This document shows positions 7,583 to 16,675 of a stretch of 64,000 bases of DNA, piece after piece. This stretch comes from CAVQND01 sp964653485. GTDB taxonomy: Bacteria; Verrucomicrobiota; Verrucomicrobiia; Limisphaerales; UBA8199. The notes under the pieces are model-generated. The model was not told the DNA's origin, searched no databases, and saw nothing but the letters and a program-made list of their open reading frames with translations. The first letter of the stretch is position 1. Every line of letters begins with the position of its first letter. Made by a program: the position numbers and the translations under genes. The stretch is from positions 1-64,000 of the forward strand of contig CAZZFF010000011.1 of NCBI GenBank assembly GCA_964653485.1, given 5' to 3'.

Positions 7583-10486
7583 GTGGCCGACATGACCCAG
7601 GCCCAGGAACGTCGCCGCGCCGCCGAGGAAGAGCTCGGCGGAGTCAGCGCGCACCTCACCGATTCCCAAGCCGCCCTGGAAGGCCATCGCCAGACCCTCG
7701 GCGCCAAACAGGAGGCCTTGCGCGCCGTCGAGCAAGAGTTGCGCGAGTGCCAGGAAACCGTGCGCCAGGCCCAGGCCGGCGCCTTCGCCGCCGCCCAGGA
7801 CTCGAGCCGGCTGCGAAACGAAATCACCGCTCTTGACCTCCAAAAGCAGGGCAACGTCGTCCGGCTCGAGAAGCTCTCGGCCGAGAAGGTCCAACTCGAG
7901 GAAGAGCGGGTGCGCCTCGAAACCCGGCTGCGCGAATTCGTCGCCGACGTCGAGGCCCGAAAACGCGCCGCTCAGACCCAACGCGGCACAGTCGAAGAGC
8001 GCCAGCAACGGCTTCGCCAAATCCAGGAGGAATTGAACTCCGCCGCCAAAGAGCTTGACCAGGTGCTCCAGCACCAGGCTGAAAAGCGGTCGCGGCTCAA
8101 CGTTCTGGAGCAGCTCCAGGCGGGCCACGAAGGCTTCAGCGCCGGCTCTCTGGCCGCCTTGCAGCAGTCGCAGCACGTCCTGGGCTCCCTGGCCGACAAA
8201 ATCCACGTCCCCGATCCTTATGTGACGGCCATCGAAACCGCGCTGGGTCATCACCTCCAGTTGGTGCTCACCGAGCAGACGGAGTCCGCCCAACAGATTC
8301 TGGCCGACCTGGCGGCACACAAGAGAGGCCGGGCGAGCATTGCGCCCCTGGCATTGGCGCCATGCACAGCCTCCGAGCCCGCCTCGCCGCCCCCGAGCGC
8401 TGCCGCAACGCCGCCTTCAGGCGAAGGCGCGCCGTCCTCGACGCCCCAACCCCCATCCGGAGGCGACATTCCCGGCGGCGCGCAGGAGGCGCGCGGCGCC
8501 TCCGCAACCCAGCCCGCTCCCGAACCGAGCGCTCCGCCCCTGAACGGCGTCCCTCTGGCCGCCATCGAAGTGGTGCGCGGCGACCCCTCGGTCCGCCGCC
8601 TCCTCGAACGTCTGCTGGGCACGACACGGATTGTCCGGGACCTCAAGGCCGCCACCGCCGCCTGGATTGAGAGCGGCGGCATGTTCCATTACGCGACCCT
8701 GAGCGGGGAAATCCTCAGCGCCCATGGCGTCTATACCGGCGGTTCGAACGGCGGCAACGGCGACGGCAAAGCGCCCGCGTCCATTCTCGGCCGCAAGAAC
8801 CAAATCGCCGAGCTGCAGAGCGCCCTCGCGGAGATGGGGCGGCACGCGGAGCAAATCAGCCGGCGCAAAGGCGCCCTTCAGGGCGAGCAGACGGAACTTC
8901 AGGCCGGCCTGCAGGAGGCGCAGAGCGAGCTTCGCGCCCAGGAAGTAGCGATCGCCACGCATGAGGGCGAATTCAACGCGCTGAGCAATTCCCAGCGGCT
9001 GCTGCATCAGAAGATTGACACCGTAGTGTATGAGATTGACAGCTTGGCCGCCCAGGAGCGGGAGGGTATGGAAAAGAGCGCCGGTTTGGCGGCCAGGGCC
9101 GGCGAACTGGAGGCCCGGGAGCAGGCCCAGCAGGCGCGCCTGGCTGAGGGCACCGCCCGGCTCGAGGGCTTGCGCCAGCAACGGGACGCGGCCAACGCCG
9201 GGTTGACCGAGAGCCGGGTGGCCCTGGCTACCGAGCAACAGATGTGCGCGGCCTTTGAGCAGCAGCAGCAGTCGCTCCAGCAGCGGCTCCAGGAGTTGAG
9301 TCAACTCATCGAGCAGCGCAAGACCGAACTCGGCTCTTTCGGCGCGCGGCGGGAACAGGCCGAATCCGAGATTCAGAATTCGCGCGGCGAGGTCGAGCGG
9401 TTGCGGCATGAGCGCGAGCAGGTCAGCGCCCAAGCGGCCGAGTTGCTGGCCCAAAAACAAGCCCAAGAGGCCGGGATCGCTGCCCGCGAGGAGGCCCTTC
9501 GCGAGCAACGGCGCCACCTGGAGGAACTCCAGCAGCGGCGCGCCACCCTCGAAGTCGAGTTGGCCCAGAAGACCATGGCCGCCCAGAACCTGCGCGACCG
9601 CGTCCAGGAGAAGTATCATCTCCGGCTCGATGACATTCGCAGCGAGTGCATCACCATAACGTTCGCCGATGAAGGCCCCGCCAAGGTCCACGTGATGACC
9701 CCCGACGAAATGGCCGCCGCCGGCGTGGCAACCGACTGGACCACGGTGGCCGCCCAGGTCGAGGCCCTCCAGAAGCGTCTGGATGAAATCGGCCCGGTCA
9801 ACCTCGTGGCCATCGAGGAATACGAGGAAACCGAGGAGCGCTGCCAGTTCCTCACCAAACAGCATGACGACCTCGTTCAGGCCAAGGCCCAACTGCTCGA
9901 GGTCATCAACCGCATCAACCTCCAGACCCGCGAGATGTTCAGGCAGACCTTCGACCAAATCCGCGAGAACTTCTGCGCGATGTTTACCGAGGTCTTCGGC
10001 GGCGGCAAGGCCGACCTCTTCCTGACCGATGAGAACGACCTGCTGGAGAGCGGCATCGAGATCGTCGCCCGCCCCCCCGGCAAGCAGTTGCAGGCCATCT
10101 CGCTCCTATCGGGCGGCGAGCAAACCATGACGGCGGTCTCGCTTCTCTTCTCGATTTACCAGGTCAAACCGAGCCCGTTCTGCATCCTGGACGAGTTGGA
10201 CGCGCCCCTGGACGAGTCCAACATTTACCGGTTCACCCACATCCTCCAGCGGTTCCTCGCAAACTCCCAATTCATCGTCATCACGCACAACAAACGCACG
10301 ATCAGCATGGCGGACGTGATCTACGGCGTCACCATGCAGGAGCAGGGCGTGAGCAAGATCGTGAGCGTCAAGTTCCACAAATCCGCCGACGGCGGGAGCG
10401 CCGCGCAGTCCTCGTCCCGGCTCGTGCTCGCCGGGCCTGCTCCCCAGGGTGACGAAGGCAACTCGGATGTCGTGATGGCGAAATAG
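7583..10486 (+). CDS. smc: SMC chromosome segregation ATPase, arms, hinge and C-terminal ATPase half
   Basis: This continues the preceding smc segment in the same reading frame; the first available ATG is at 7583. It contains coiled coil (about residues 1-175), the hinge (EQLQAGHEGFSAG ... VPDPYVTAIETALGHHLQLV), a second coiled coil, and the C-terminal ATPase half with signature LLSGGEQTMTAVSLLF and Walker B PFCILDELDAPLDE. The hinge carries an extra stretch of about 60 residues rich in Pro, Ala, Ser and Gly (residues 260-321). Joined across the TAA, the protein would be about 1294 residues, slightly above the usual 1150-1200, and the hinge insert accounts for roughly half of the excess. Confidence 0.88.
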   Translation: MADMTQAQERRRAAEEELGGVSAHLTDSQAALEGHRQTLGAKQEALRAVEQELRECQETVRQAQAGAFAAAQDSSRLRNEITALDLQKQGNVVRLEKLSAEKVQLEEERVRLETRLREFVADVEARKRAAQTQRGTVEERQQRLRQIQEELNSAAKELDQVLQHQAEKRSRLNVLEQLQAGHEGFSAGSLAALQQSQHVLGSLADKIHVPDPYVTAIETALGHHLQLVLTEQTESAQQILADLAAHKRGRASIAPLALAPCTASEPASPPPSAAATPPSGEGAPSSTPQPPSGGDIPGGAQEARGASATQPAPEPSAPPLNGVPLAAIEVVRGDPSVRRLLERLLGTTRIVRDLKAATAAWIESGGMFHYATLSGEILSAHGVYTGGSNGGNGDGKAPASILGRKNQIAELQSALAEMGRHAEQISRRKGALQGEQTELQAGLQEAQSELRAQEVAIATHEGEFNALSNSQRLLHQKIDTVVYEIDSLAAQEREGMEKSAGLAARAGELEAREQAQQARLAEGTARLEGLRQQRDAANAGLTESRVALATEQQMCAAFEQQQQSLQQRLQELSQLIEQRKTELGSFGARREQAESEIQNSRGEVERLRHEREQVSAQAAELLAQKQAQEAGIAAREEALREQRRHLEELQQRRATLEVELAQKTMAAQNLRDRVQEKYHLRLDDIRSECITITFADEGPAKVHVMTPDEMAAAGVATDWTTVAAQVEALQKRLDEIGPVNLVAIEEYEETEERCQFLTKQHDDLVQAKAQLLEVINRINLQTREMFRQTFDQIRENFCAMFTEVFGGGKADLFLTDENDLLESGIEIVARPPGKQLQAISLLSGGEQTMTAVSLLFSIYQVKPSPFCILDELDAPLDESNIYRFTHILQRFLANSQFIVITHNKRTISMADVIYGVTMQEQGVSKIVSVKFHKSADGGSAAQSSSRLVLAGPAPQGDEGNSDVVMAK

Positions 10487-10511
10487 CCGAAAGGAGCTTG
10501 CTTCCCGGCTC

Positions 10512-10559
10512 GTTGCGCCGCGGGCGCCGCCGGCTCTCGCCCCGCGGCGCCGACGCAAC
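10512..10559. terminator. GC-rich hairpin between convergent genes, possible terminator
   Basis: GTTGCG (10512-10517) pairs with CGCAAC (10554-10559), and the adjacent CCGCGGG pairs with CCCGCGG, leaving a small bulge. It sits between the smc stop and the convergent Ig-domain gene. There is no T-tract, so intrinsic termination is uncertain. Confidence 0.35.
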
Positions 10560-10589
10560 AGGGGCCACGGCCCTTCCAACCGCCGGTTC

Positions 10590-12788
10590 CTACTTCAGAT
10601 TTGTGAAGGTGCCGACGCTCACGTCCTCGAACGTCCCGGTGTTGTCATAGTCGGTTTGATACCAGGAGCCGGCGGTGGCGCCGGTGAACTGCAGTTGCAC
10701 GAAGCTGAGGCTCCCGTCGGAATGATAGACGACCATCATCCCGCCCACCGGGCTGTATTGAGCGTAGGTGTAATCGGCCGGATAAGTCTGACCGCTCTTC
10801 GTCCACGTGAGCGTCCCGTCATCGCCGAACTTTATCGCTCCTCCCGACGAACTGTTGAGTGATTTGCCGGCCAGGGAGGTGGGTGCATAGTTGTTCGCCG
10901 TCGAGAGGGTGAAGTTGGAGATCTTGCTTGGGTCGTCCGCGGAGACGGCCGTTCCTCCGCCGCTACTGGTGAAAGTGAGGACTTGGGCGCCCATGCTGGA
11001 GTTGGACCCGTCGCTTGGAGGCATGACCGTGGTGGAGACCAACAGCGCCGTGTTGGCGCCGGTCTTCATGTAGGTGTAATCCGCGACGTTGCTGTTCTCG
11101 TCGTTGGCGTTTGAATCAAACATCGTGTAAGTGCAGTCGCCAAAGCTCACGCTAAAGCGCCTGGAGTCTGGGCTGGAGACGTTGGCGGTTTTTCCGGTAA
11201 TGCTCGCCGGCGCGTTGCCCGCTTGCGGACTGGCGGTGCGCAGGATCGTGAAGGTGCCTGCGCTGATATATGCCGCGTCTCCCGACTCCTCCAACCCCAG
11301 GCTGCAGTAGGTGCCGGCGTTGGTCGTCGAAAAGGACGTTTCCGTGTAGTTGATCATCCCTGCGTCGGTGTCGTTGGTGTAATTCATCCGCAGCACGGCC
11401 GCGAGAGGGCTGAACTGCTGCACACTGCAAGTGCCCCAGCCGCTGGCTGCCTGCGAGGCCGTCCCGAAGCCGGAGTAATTCGTGAACACGCCTGCGCCGA
11501 ACACAGTGGTCATTATCATCTGGGGGTTCGAGGAATCCACGGAACGGACCGTGATGAACGATGACGTGGAAGGCACGAAGCTCGGCGCGTTGGAAAAAGT
11601 GACGTAGCCAACGCTGGCGTCGCTGTCATTGGTAAACACGCAAGTGGTGCTGTTGGTGAACACAAGGATGCGTGTCGTCGTGGTGCCATCCGCCTCCGTG
11701 GGTGGAGCGACGGCGGTCAATAAAAGCTGCGCGGTGTTGCTGCTGAGAACGGTGTAGCTGTAATTGCCGGCCACGAAAGTCTCATTAGTGTCGGCGGTGT
11801 TCTGCGCGAAGGTGCTGACGCCGAAGCTGATTTGAAACGGAGACTCGATCCCATTATCGCCCGTCGCGCCCACCACTTCCGCCGCCAACCCCGACAACGA
11901 CGCCGGCGCCAGGCTCCCTGTCGGAGGAGGCTGTGTGCCGGCGACGTAATTGAACTGCACGCTGTTGGTCAGCGAGACGTTGCCCGCCGCGTCCTTTGCA
12001 TAAGCCTGAAGCGTATTCGCGCCCGGCTTGAGCGTCAGGCTGGCGATGCTCCAATTCGTTCCGTCGGCGGATGTGGCGTTCGTGTTCCATCCGCCCCCGT
12101 TGAGTTGGTAACCGACCGCGGTCACGCCCACGTTGTCGCTGGCGCGGACCGTGGCGTTGATGGGTGAGTTGCTGACGCTATGCTTGACGGCGGGATACGT
12201 GATGACGCAGAGAGGCCGTCCGATGTCCAGAAAGAGGGCGTGGATGGAGAGGTTCGATTGCATAGGAAAGCTCAGTTGCGGATTGGTGACGAAGGCGTCG
12301 TTGGGGTTGAAGATGCCCCATCCGTAGAATTTGAACCCGTTGGCCGCCTTGGCGGTCATCTTGTATCTATCCCCAATTTGCAGCAGCTTGCCATTGTAGT
12401 CGGGCGTGACCGAACCTCCGTTCGTCGGATAAATCGTGACGGACACCGCTATTTCGACAGCGTAGATAATGTTGACCTTGTTCGTCGCCGACGCGGCGTG
12501 GCTGGTGTCCGTCGCATAAACCGAAAGGCTGTTTGTCCCCGGCGTCAGGCTCAGACCGGCGACCGACCAATTCGTCGTGCCCGTCGCAAGCGTCCACTGC
12601 CCGCCGTCGAACGAATAATAAACCGCGCTCAGCGGCGCTCCCGTGCTCTTAGCCGTGCCTGCGGCAGCGAGGATGCCGGTGGTGAGACTGGCGTTGTTCT
12701 TGGGCGACGTGACGGTAACCGTCGGTTTAGCGCCGGCGCCGAGGGGCAACAAAACGGCGGCTGCCATCAGAAACAGGTAGGTCTTCAT
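10590..12788 (-). CDS. Secreted protein with Ig-like and InlB-type repeat domains
   Basis: A signal peptide (KTYLFLMAAAVLLPLGAGA) leads into tandem Ig-like domains of the kind seen in bacterial surface proteins: VTVTSPKNNASLTTG ... LTPGTNSLSVYATD and, later, the near-identical YQLNGGGWNTNATSADGTNW ... LKPGANTLQAYAKDAAGN. Between them is a segment resembling the divergent InlB B-repeat (YPTNGGSVTPDY ... AANGFKFYGWG). From about residue 290 there are three related beta-rich units with SLAGKSL/SLSGLAA-type openings, the last being GAIKFGDDGTLTWTKSGQTYPADYTYAQYS. The protein looks structural or adhesive, with no catalytic motif seen. It converges with smc. Confidence 0.72.
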   Translation of the reverse strand: MKTYLFLMAAAVLLPLGAGAKPTVTVTSPKNNASLTTGILAAAGTAKSTGAPLSAVYYSFDGGQWTLATGTTNWSVAGLSLTPGTNSLSVYATDTSHAASATNKVNIIYAVEIAVSVTIYPTNGGSVTPDYNGKLLQIGDRYKMTAKAANGFKFYGWGIFNPNDAFVTNPQLSFPMQSNLSIHALFLDIGRPLCVITYPAVKHSVSNSPINATVRASDNVGVTAVGYQLNGGGWNTNATSADGTNWSIASLTLKPGANTLQAYAKDAAGNVSLTNSVQFNYVAGTQPPPTGSLAPASLSGLAAEVVGATGDNGIESPFQISFGVSTFAQNTADTNETFVAGNYSYTVLSSNTAQLLLTAVAPPTEADGTTTTRILVFTNSTTCVFTNDSDASVGYVTFSNAPSFVPSTSSFITVRSVDSSNPQMIMTTVFGAGVFTNYSGFGTASQAASGWGTCSVQQFSPLAAVLRMNYTNDTDAGMINYTETSFSTTNAGTYCSLGLEESGDAAYISAGTFTILRTASPQAGNAPASITGKTANVSSPDSRRFSVSFGDCTYTMFDSNANDENSNVADYTYMKTGANTALLVSTTVMPPSDGSNSSMGAQVLTFTSSGGGTAVSADDPSKISNFTLSTANNYAPTSLAGKSLNSSSGGAIKFGDDGTLTWTKSGQTYPADYTYAQYSPVGGMMVVYHSDGSLSFVQLQFTGATAGSWYQTDYDNTGTFEDVSVGTFTNLK

Positions 12789-12958
12789 GGAAGTAGTTAA
12801 TCGGGGTTCGCTGTCTCAGGCGCGCGCGGTCTATTGACGCTACGCGGATGAAGAAGAATGGACTTTGAGTCTCGTTCATTCTGCCCTGATGCTGCCAGAC
12901 GCGGGACTAAAGTGTCAATCGGCAATATGGCCGCGTCCGCGGGTTGGAAATCCACGAA

Positions 12959-13636
12959 TCAGGGCACGCCGTAATCGTAAAGCGGAAGCCCGTTGACATC
13001 CTCACCCATATCCAGGGCCAAACAATCGAGGATATACTTCTTGGAATCCTGAAAGGCGGCCAGCTTGGCGCGGCAATCGGCCAGCAGGGGACGAAGGTTC
13101 GCGAGTTGGGCCTTGGCTTGGTTCTCGACGAGGTGCAACTGGTGGACCTGGGCGGCAACAAACCGTGAGCGATGGTTGCCGGGGCCGATCTCGCGCAACT
13201 GGTTGGCGGCCGTCTTGACCGTGTTGGAAAGGGCCTGGCTCTGATCAATCAAGGCCTGTGATTCGGCGCTGAGCTGGGAAAAATCCGCGAGGTCCGACAC
13301 CGGCGGGTGTCTGAGGGCAAGCTTGATCCGTCCGCCCGCGGATGCGCGCTCCCGGGCGGAGCCATGGGTTAGAGCAGGCGGCGGGTCGAGCCGAGCCTCG
13401 ACGGTCCATCCCCAACTGTTGGTGGCGACAACCGTGCCGGTGATATGTGTCCAGGCCCACAGCGGACGAGCCCCGTGGCGATTGGTCCACCATCGAAAAA
13501 GCGGGTCCAAATCCACAGTTTGTCCCCCGATGGCGCGTTTGGGGTTCTTAAGGGGGTTGGCGCGAACGGTTGCCGCGGCCAACAAGGCCGCGACGCAGAG
13601 GCAACAGACCATCAGAGCGAATCGGACTCGCGTCAT
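12959..13636 (-). CDS. Hypothetical secreted protein
   Basis: I do not recognise the family. The ATG at 13636 is chosen because it gives a clear signal peptide (MTRVRFALMVCCLCVAALLAA, cleavage likely after VRA); in-frame starts further upstream would run back into the TPR gene. The mature part contains LDPLFRWWTNRHGARPLWAW, a GTVVATNSWGWTVEARL strand-like segment, and a C-terminal helical region rich in Gln, Leu and Ala (about residues 115-205). It ends GEDVNGLPLYDYGVP. It lies 32 bp after the TPR-glycosyltransferase gene on the same strand and may be co-transcribed with it. Confidence 0.6.
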   Translation of the reverse strand: MTRVRFALMVCCLCVAALLAAATVRANPLKNPKRAIGGQTVDLDPLFRWWTNRHGARPLWAWTHITGTVVATNSWGWTVEARLDPPPALTHGSARERASAGGRIKLALRHPPVSDLADFSQLSAESQALIDQSQALSNTVKTAANQLREIGPGNHRSRFVAAQVHQLHLVENQAKAQLANLRPLLADCRAKLAAFQDSKKYILDCLALDMGEDVNGLPLYDYGVP

Positions 13637-13668
13637 CAACAACCATATTGCAGCGGCCGGGCCGCTTG

Positions 13669-15102
13669 TCAAGGGTGGCCCAGTGCTTCGGCCACCCGGG
13701 CGATGACCGGCTGCCATTGGCCGGACTGGGATGGGGATTGGCGGAACAAACGCATCGTCGGATACCAGGGAGAATCGGCGCGCTCCAGCAGCCAGCGCCA
13801 ATCCCCGGGGTGGAAGACCAGGGTCCAGACCGGCTTGCCCAGGGCGCCTGCCAGGTGGGCGACGGCTGTATCCACAGAGATGACGAGGTCCATCTCCCCC
13901 AGGCAGCCGGCCGTGTCGTAAAAGTCCCTGATGCGTCCATCCAACACCGCGAGCCGCGGCGCGGCGGACACGTGCGGTTGGTCTTCGGGCCGGATCGGAA
14001 CTTGCAGGCTGAAAAAGGCGATCCCCGGCGTTTCGAGGATGGGCCGGAATTCGGGGAAAGGAATCGAGCGGCGGCCATCATTGATGTTCCCGCGACTGCC
14101 CGACCATGCCAATCCGACCTTGCGATGGCCGGGCGGAACGGGCGGCAGGGCGTCGGTTATGGGGGCGACCAGAGATGGGGCACGGGGGATTGTCTCCAAG
14201 GTCGTCCCGAGAACCATCGGCAAACTCAGCACCGGCACGAAATAATCGAAGGGCGGCAGGGGTTCCCCAACCGCGACAACAGCGTCCGCGCAACGAGCGT
14301 GCTCGAACAGACGCTTGAGGGGGGGCTGACACTCGAAGATGACTTGCCCGGCCAGCGCGCGCGCCTGGGAAATAAAGCGCGCGAACTGGATCACATCTCC
14401 GAAGCCTTGCTCGGCATACACCAGCAGCCTTTTCCCCGGAATCGGTTGCCCGCGCCAAAAGGGCTGCGGGTACGGGCGGGGGGGAGTCCTGCGCCAGCGC
14501 CATTCGTATTCCCGGAACCCTTCCTGGAGACGGCCAAGCGACAGCAGGCCCAGCGCGTGATTGCTGCGGGCCAGATCGAACTGGGGCTGGATTTCGACGG
14601 CTCGCTCATACGCGGCCAGGGCCTCGCCGGTCCGGACCAGGGCCTCAAGCGCCCGGCCCAGGTTGTTCCAAATCTCGTAATCCCGGGGGTTGAGGGCCAG
14701 GGCCTGACGGTAGGCCGAAACAGCCCGCTCGAAATCGTGCAACTCATAGCAGGCATTGCCCAGCCCGTAATAGGCGTTGAGATATGCGGGGTTCCGCGCC
14801 AGGGCCGCGCCAAAGGCCTCCGCCGCGCCCGACGGATTGCCTCTGGCGGCAAGGACGCAGCCCAGGGCATAATAGGCGTTGGGCGAGCGTGGATTGAGTG
14901 ACGCCGCCCGCCGCAACCACTCTTCCGCTTCCATTTCCCGTCCCGTTTGGCGCAGGATCAGGCCCAGGAGATAGGGCGCCTCGCCGTCCAACGGGGCGCG
15001 CTCCACGAGGTCCCGGCACAGCGCCTCGGCTTCGCCATGCCGTCCCCGGCGGTGCGCTTCCCGCGCCGACTCCAGCGTCTCGCGTGAACCGGTCGATGCC
15101 AT
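13669..15102 (-). CDS. TPR-repeat protein with GT9/GT41-like glycosyltransferase domain
   Basis: The N-terminal half is a run of tetratricopeptide repeats (EAEALCRDLVERAPLDGEAP, EAEEWLRRAASLNPRSPNAY, GAAEAFGAALARNPAYLNAY, RAVSAYRQALALNPRDYE, EALAAYERAVEIQPQFD). The C-terminal half (from about residue 220) resembles the heptosyltransferase/O-GlcNAc-transferase-like fold: YAEQGFGDVIQFARF, VGLAWSGS, then DLVISVDTAVAHLAGALGKPVW, the usual nucleotide-sugar-binding segment. Proteins with this architecture are common in Verrucomicrobia and other environmental bacteria and probably glycosylate proteins or envelope glycans, but the acceptor is unknown. The ATG at 15102 is preferred over a TTG twelve codons upstream. 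Confidence 0.82.
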   Translation of the reverse strand: MASTGSRETLESAREAHRRGRHGEAEALCRDLVERAPLDGEAPYLLGLILRQTGREMEAEEWLRRAASLNPRSPNAYYALGCVLAARGNPSGAAEAFGAALARNPAYLNAYYGLGNACYELHDFERAVSAYRQALALNPRDYEIWNNLGRALEALVRTGEALAAYERAVEIQPQFDLARSNHALGLLSLGRLQEGFREYEWRWRRTPPRPYPQPFWRGQPIPGKRLLVYAEQGFGDVIQFARFISQARALAGQVIFECQPPLKRLFEHARCADAVVAVGEPLPPFDYFVPVLSLPMVLGTTLETIPRAPSLVAPITDALPPVPPGHRKVGLAWSGSRGNINDGRRSIPFPEFRPILETPGIAFFSLQVPIRPEDQPHVSAAPRLAVLDGRIRDFYDTAGCLGEMDLVISVDTAVAHLAGALGKPVWTLVFHPGDWRWLLERADSPWYPTMRLFRQSPSQSGQWQPVIARVAEALGHP

Positions 15103-15235
15103 GCCGTGGATACTCACAAGACAGGTTGCAACGGTCAAGCGCGCGCCCGAACCGGGCGTATGACCCGACGCGCCGGGGAAACCCCGAACGTCGACGGGCG
15201 AGCGGCGCGGAGTTTAGCCGGGCTGCGTTCCGGCT

Positions 15236-15943
15236 TCACACCTGGCCTTTTGGAGAGGCGCCGGCGGATCGGTTGATGCCAAGGACATACTTCGAGCACC
15301 GGGCGAGGCGGAATGGCAGGGCATTGGTCACCCCTGCCGCAACGTCCGCCTCGGCGAGACCGAACTTGAGTTCTATCACTATCACGGCGAGGGGCGGACC
15401 AAAGCAGACTCGCGCGCCGGTGGCCGGCCTCGCGCCGGCGAACCGAAGCTCCGAATCCACCGTCAAGCGGAAGCGACCGTCGGCGCTCTGGAAGTAGTGG
15501 CGTCGGTATCGGTTCGGCAGCGACGGGAAGAGGTGGTGCAGCGCGGAACGCGCCAACTCCGGCAGGTTCGCCCGCTCGAAGGCGGTTTCCAGGTCCGCTC
15601 TGGAAACGCTCCCGTTCATCGTCAGCGGCGGCAGGCCGTGCGAGATTTTCCCGCTCAGCAGCCCGCGTTTGAGCTTGCGTTCGAGGGCCGGTGAGTCAAT
15701 GCGGCCGGACCACGCGCCATACCAGCGAATGCGCGTCTTGGTCCGGTGAGCGACGCCGTTGACGTGGTCGTAATAGTCGCGCAGGTCCGGCGAATCCAGA
15801 TACAGGTTGTTCACCCAGCGCGGAGAATAGACCTCCCTGAACGCGGCCGGATGCCGGCGCACGCAGGCGAGGACTTCGTGCAGGGTGAGGGCATCCGTGA
15901 CGAACTTGCGCTCGTAGCGGGGATTCGGCGGCAACAGGGTCAT
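15236..15943 (-). CDS. VTC domain (polyphosphate polymerase-like) protein
   Basis: The protein fits the VTC/CYTH-like triphosphate tunnel family: RYERKFV near the N-terminus, NNLYLDSPDLRDYYDH, KTRIRWYG, ALERKLKRG, RYRRHYFQS, TVDSELRF, VIVIELKFG and CSKYVLGI. These charged residues line the tunnel in the yeast VTC4 polyphosphate polymerase. Bacterial homologues are usually encoded with DUF4956 and CotH genes, exactly as here. Polyphosphate synthesis is plausible but untested for this branch. The ATG at 15943 is used; an alternative TTG at 15967 would overlap the upstream DUF4956 stop in a TTGA arrangement. Confidence 0.85.
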   Translation of the reverse strand: MTLLPPNPRYERKFVTDALTLHEVLACVRRHPAAFREVYSPRWVNNLYLDSPDLRDYYDHVNGVAHRTKTRIRWYGAWSGRIDSPALERKLKRGLLSGKISHGLPPLTMNGSVSRADLETAFERANLPELARSALHHLFPSLPNRYRRHYFQSADGRFRLTVDSELRFAGARPATGARVCFGPPLAVIVIELKFGLAEADVAAGVTNALPFRLARCSKYVLGINRSAGASPKGQV

Positions 15944-15963
15944 GGGAGGCGGCGTTCGTGAGT

Positions 15964-16650
15964 TCAAGCGCCCAGCCCGCCGTCATCGAGGCAACTCACT
16001 CGCGCATGCGGGCTTAACTCCCGAACCCGTTGGTTGAACTGCTCCAACCGGCCTACGTCCTTGAAGTCGACGACGAACGCGGCCTCGATGGAGTCGGGTG
16101 TCTGATCGAACCGCTTCAAGCTCGCGCTGGCGCCGGCCGCGGCCAGGGCTTGCAATATCTGGCTGGCGCTCAGGCTGGCGGACGCCGGGCTGGTCACGGT
16201 CAGGTAGAGGTTGGGCGGGCCGGGTTGGCGGAAGAGCAGACTCCGGAACGCGATCATGCCGAGGATCAGAACCAGGGCCACGATGGTGACCAGGGCGGCC
16301 CCGGCGCCCAGCCCAAGGCCGACGCTGATGGCGAGAAAGAGGAAGGCAAGTTCCTCCGGCTCCTTGATCGCGGCGCGGAACCTCACAATCGAGAGCGCGC
16401 CCACGAGTCCCAGCGACAAGGCCACGGACGACCGGACGATGCTGATGATGAGGGTCGTCGTGACGGTGAGCACGATGAAATTCCGCGCGAATAACTTGCG
16501 GTTCGAGAGCGCCTGCCCGAAGCGAATGTAGGACCATCCGAGCAGGATGCCCAGAAGCGCCGCGATCACCAGACGCACGACGAGACCGGGCAGCGAAGCC
16601 AGGTCGGCGGGATTCCAAAACAGTTCGTGGAGTGTTTGTTCGATTTGCAT
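15964..16650 (-). CDS. DUF4956 membrane protein
   Basis: The 228-residue protein has four or so hydrophobic segments in its first 140 residues (LPGLVVRLVIAALLGILLG, FIVLTVTTTLIISIV, LAFLFLAISVGLGLGAGA, ALVTIVALVLILGMIAF). It carries the DUF4956 hallmark LVGALSIVRFRAAIKEPEELA between the second and third. The C-terminal 80 residues are soluble and ACT/ferredoxin-like in pattern (NLYLTVTS ... AAFVVDFKDVGRLEQF). It sits in the middle of the CotH-DUF4956-VTC operon, 25 bp after CotH and abutting VTC. The constant company suggests a membrane channel or scaffold for polyphosphate or phosphotransfer, but no function is established. Confidence 0.87.
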   Translation of the reverse strand: MQIEQTLHELFWNPADLASLPGLVVRLVIAALLGILLGWSYIRFGQALSNRKLFARNFIVLTVTTTLIISIVRSSVALSLGLVGALSIVRFRAAIKEPEELAFLFLAISVGLGLGAGAALVTIVALVLILGMIAFRSLLFRQPGPPNLYLTVTSPASASLSASQILQALAAAGASASLKRFDQTPDSIEAAFVVDFKDVGRLEQFNQRVRELSPHARVSCLDDGGLGA

Positions 16651-16675
16651 AATTCAATAAAACCGCAATGAGCAT

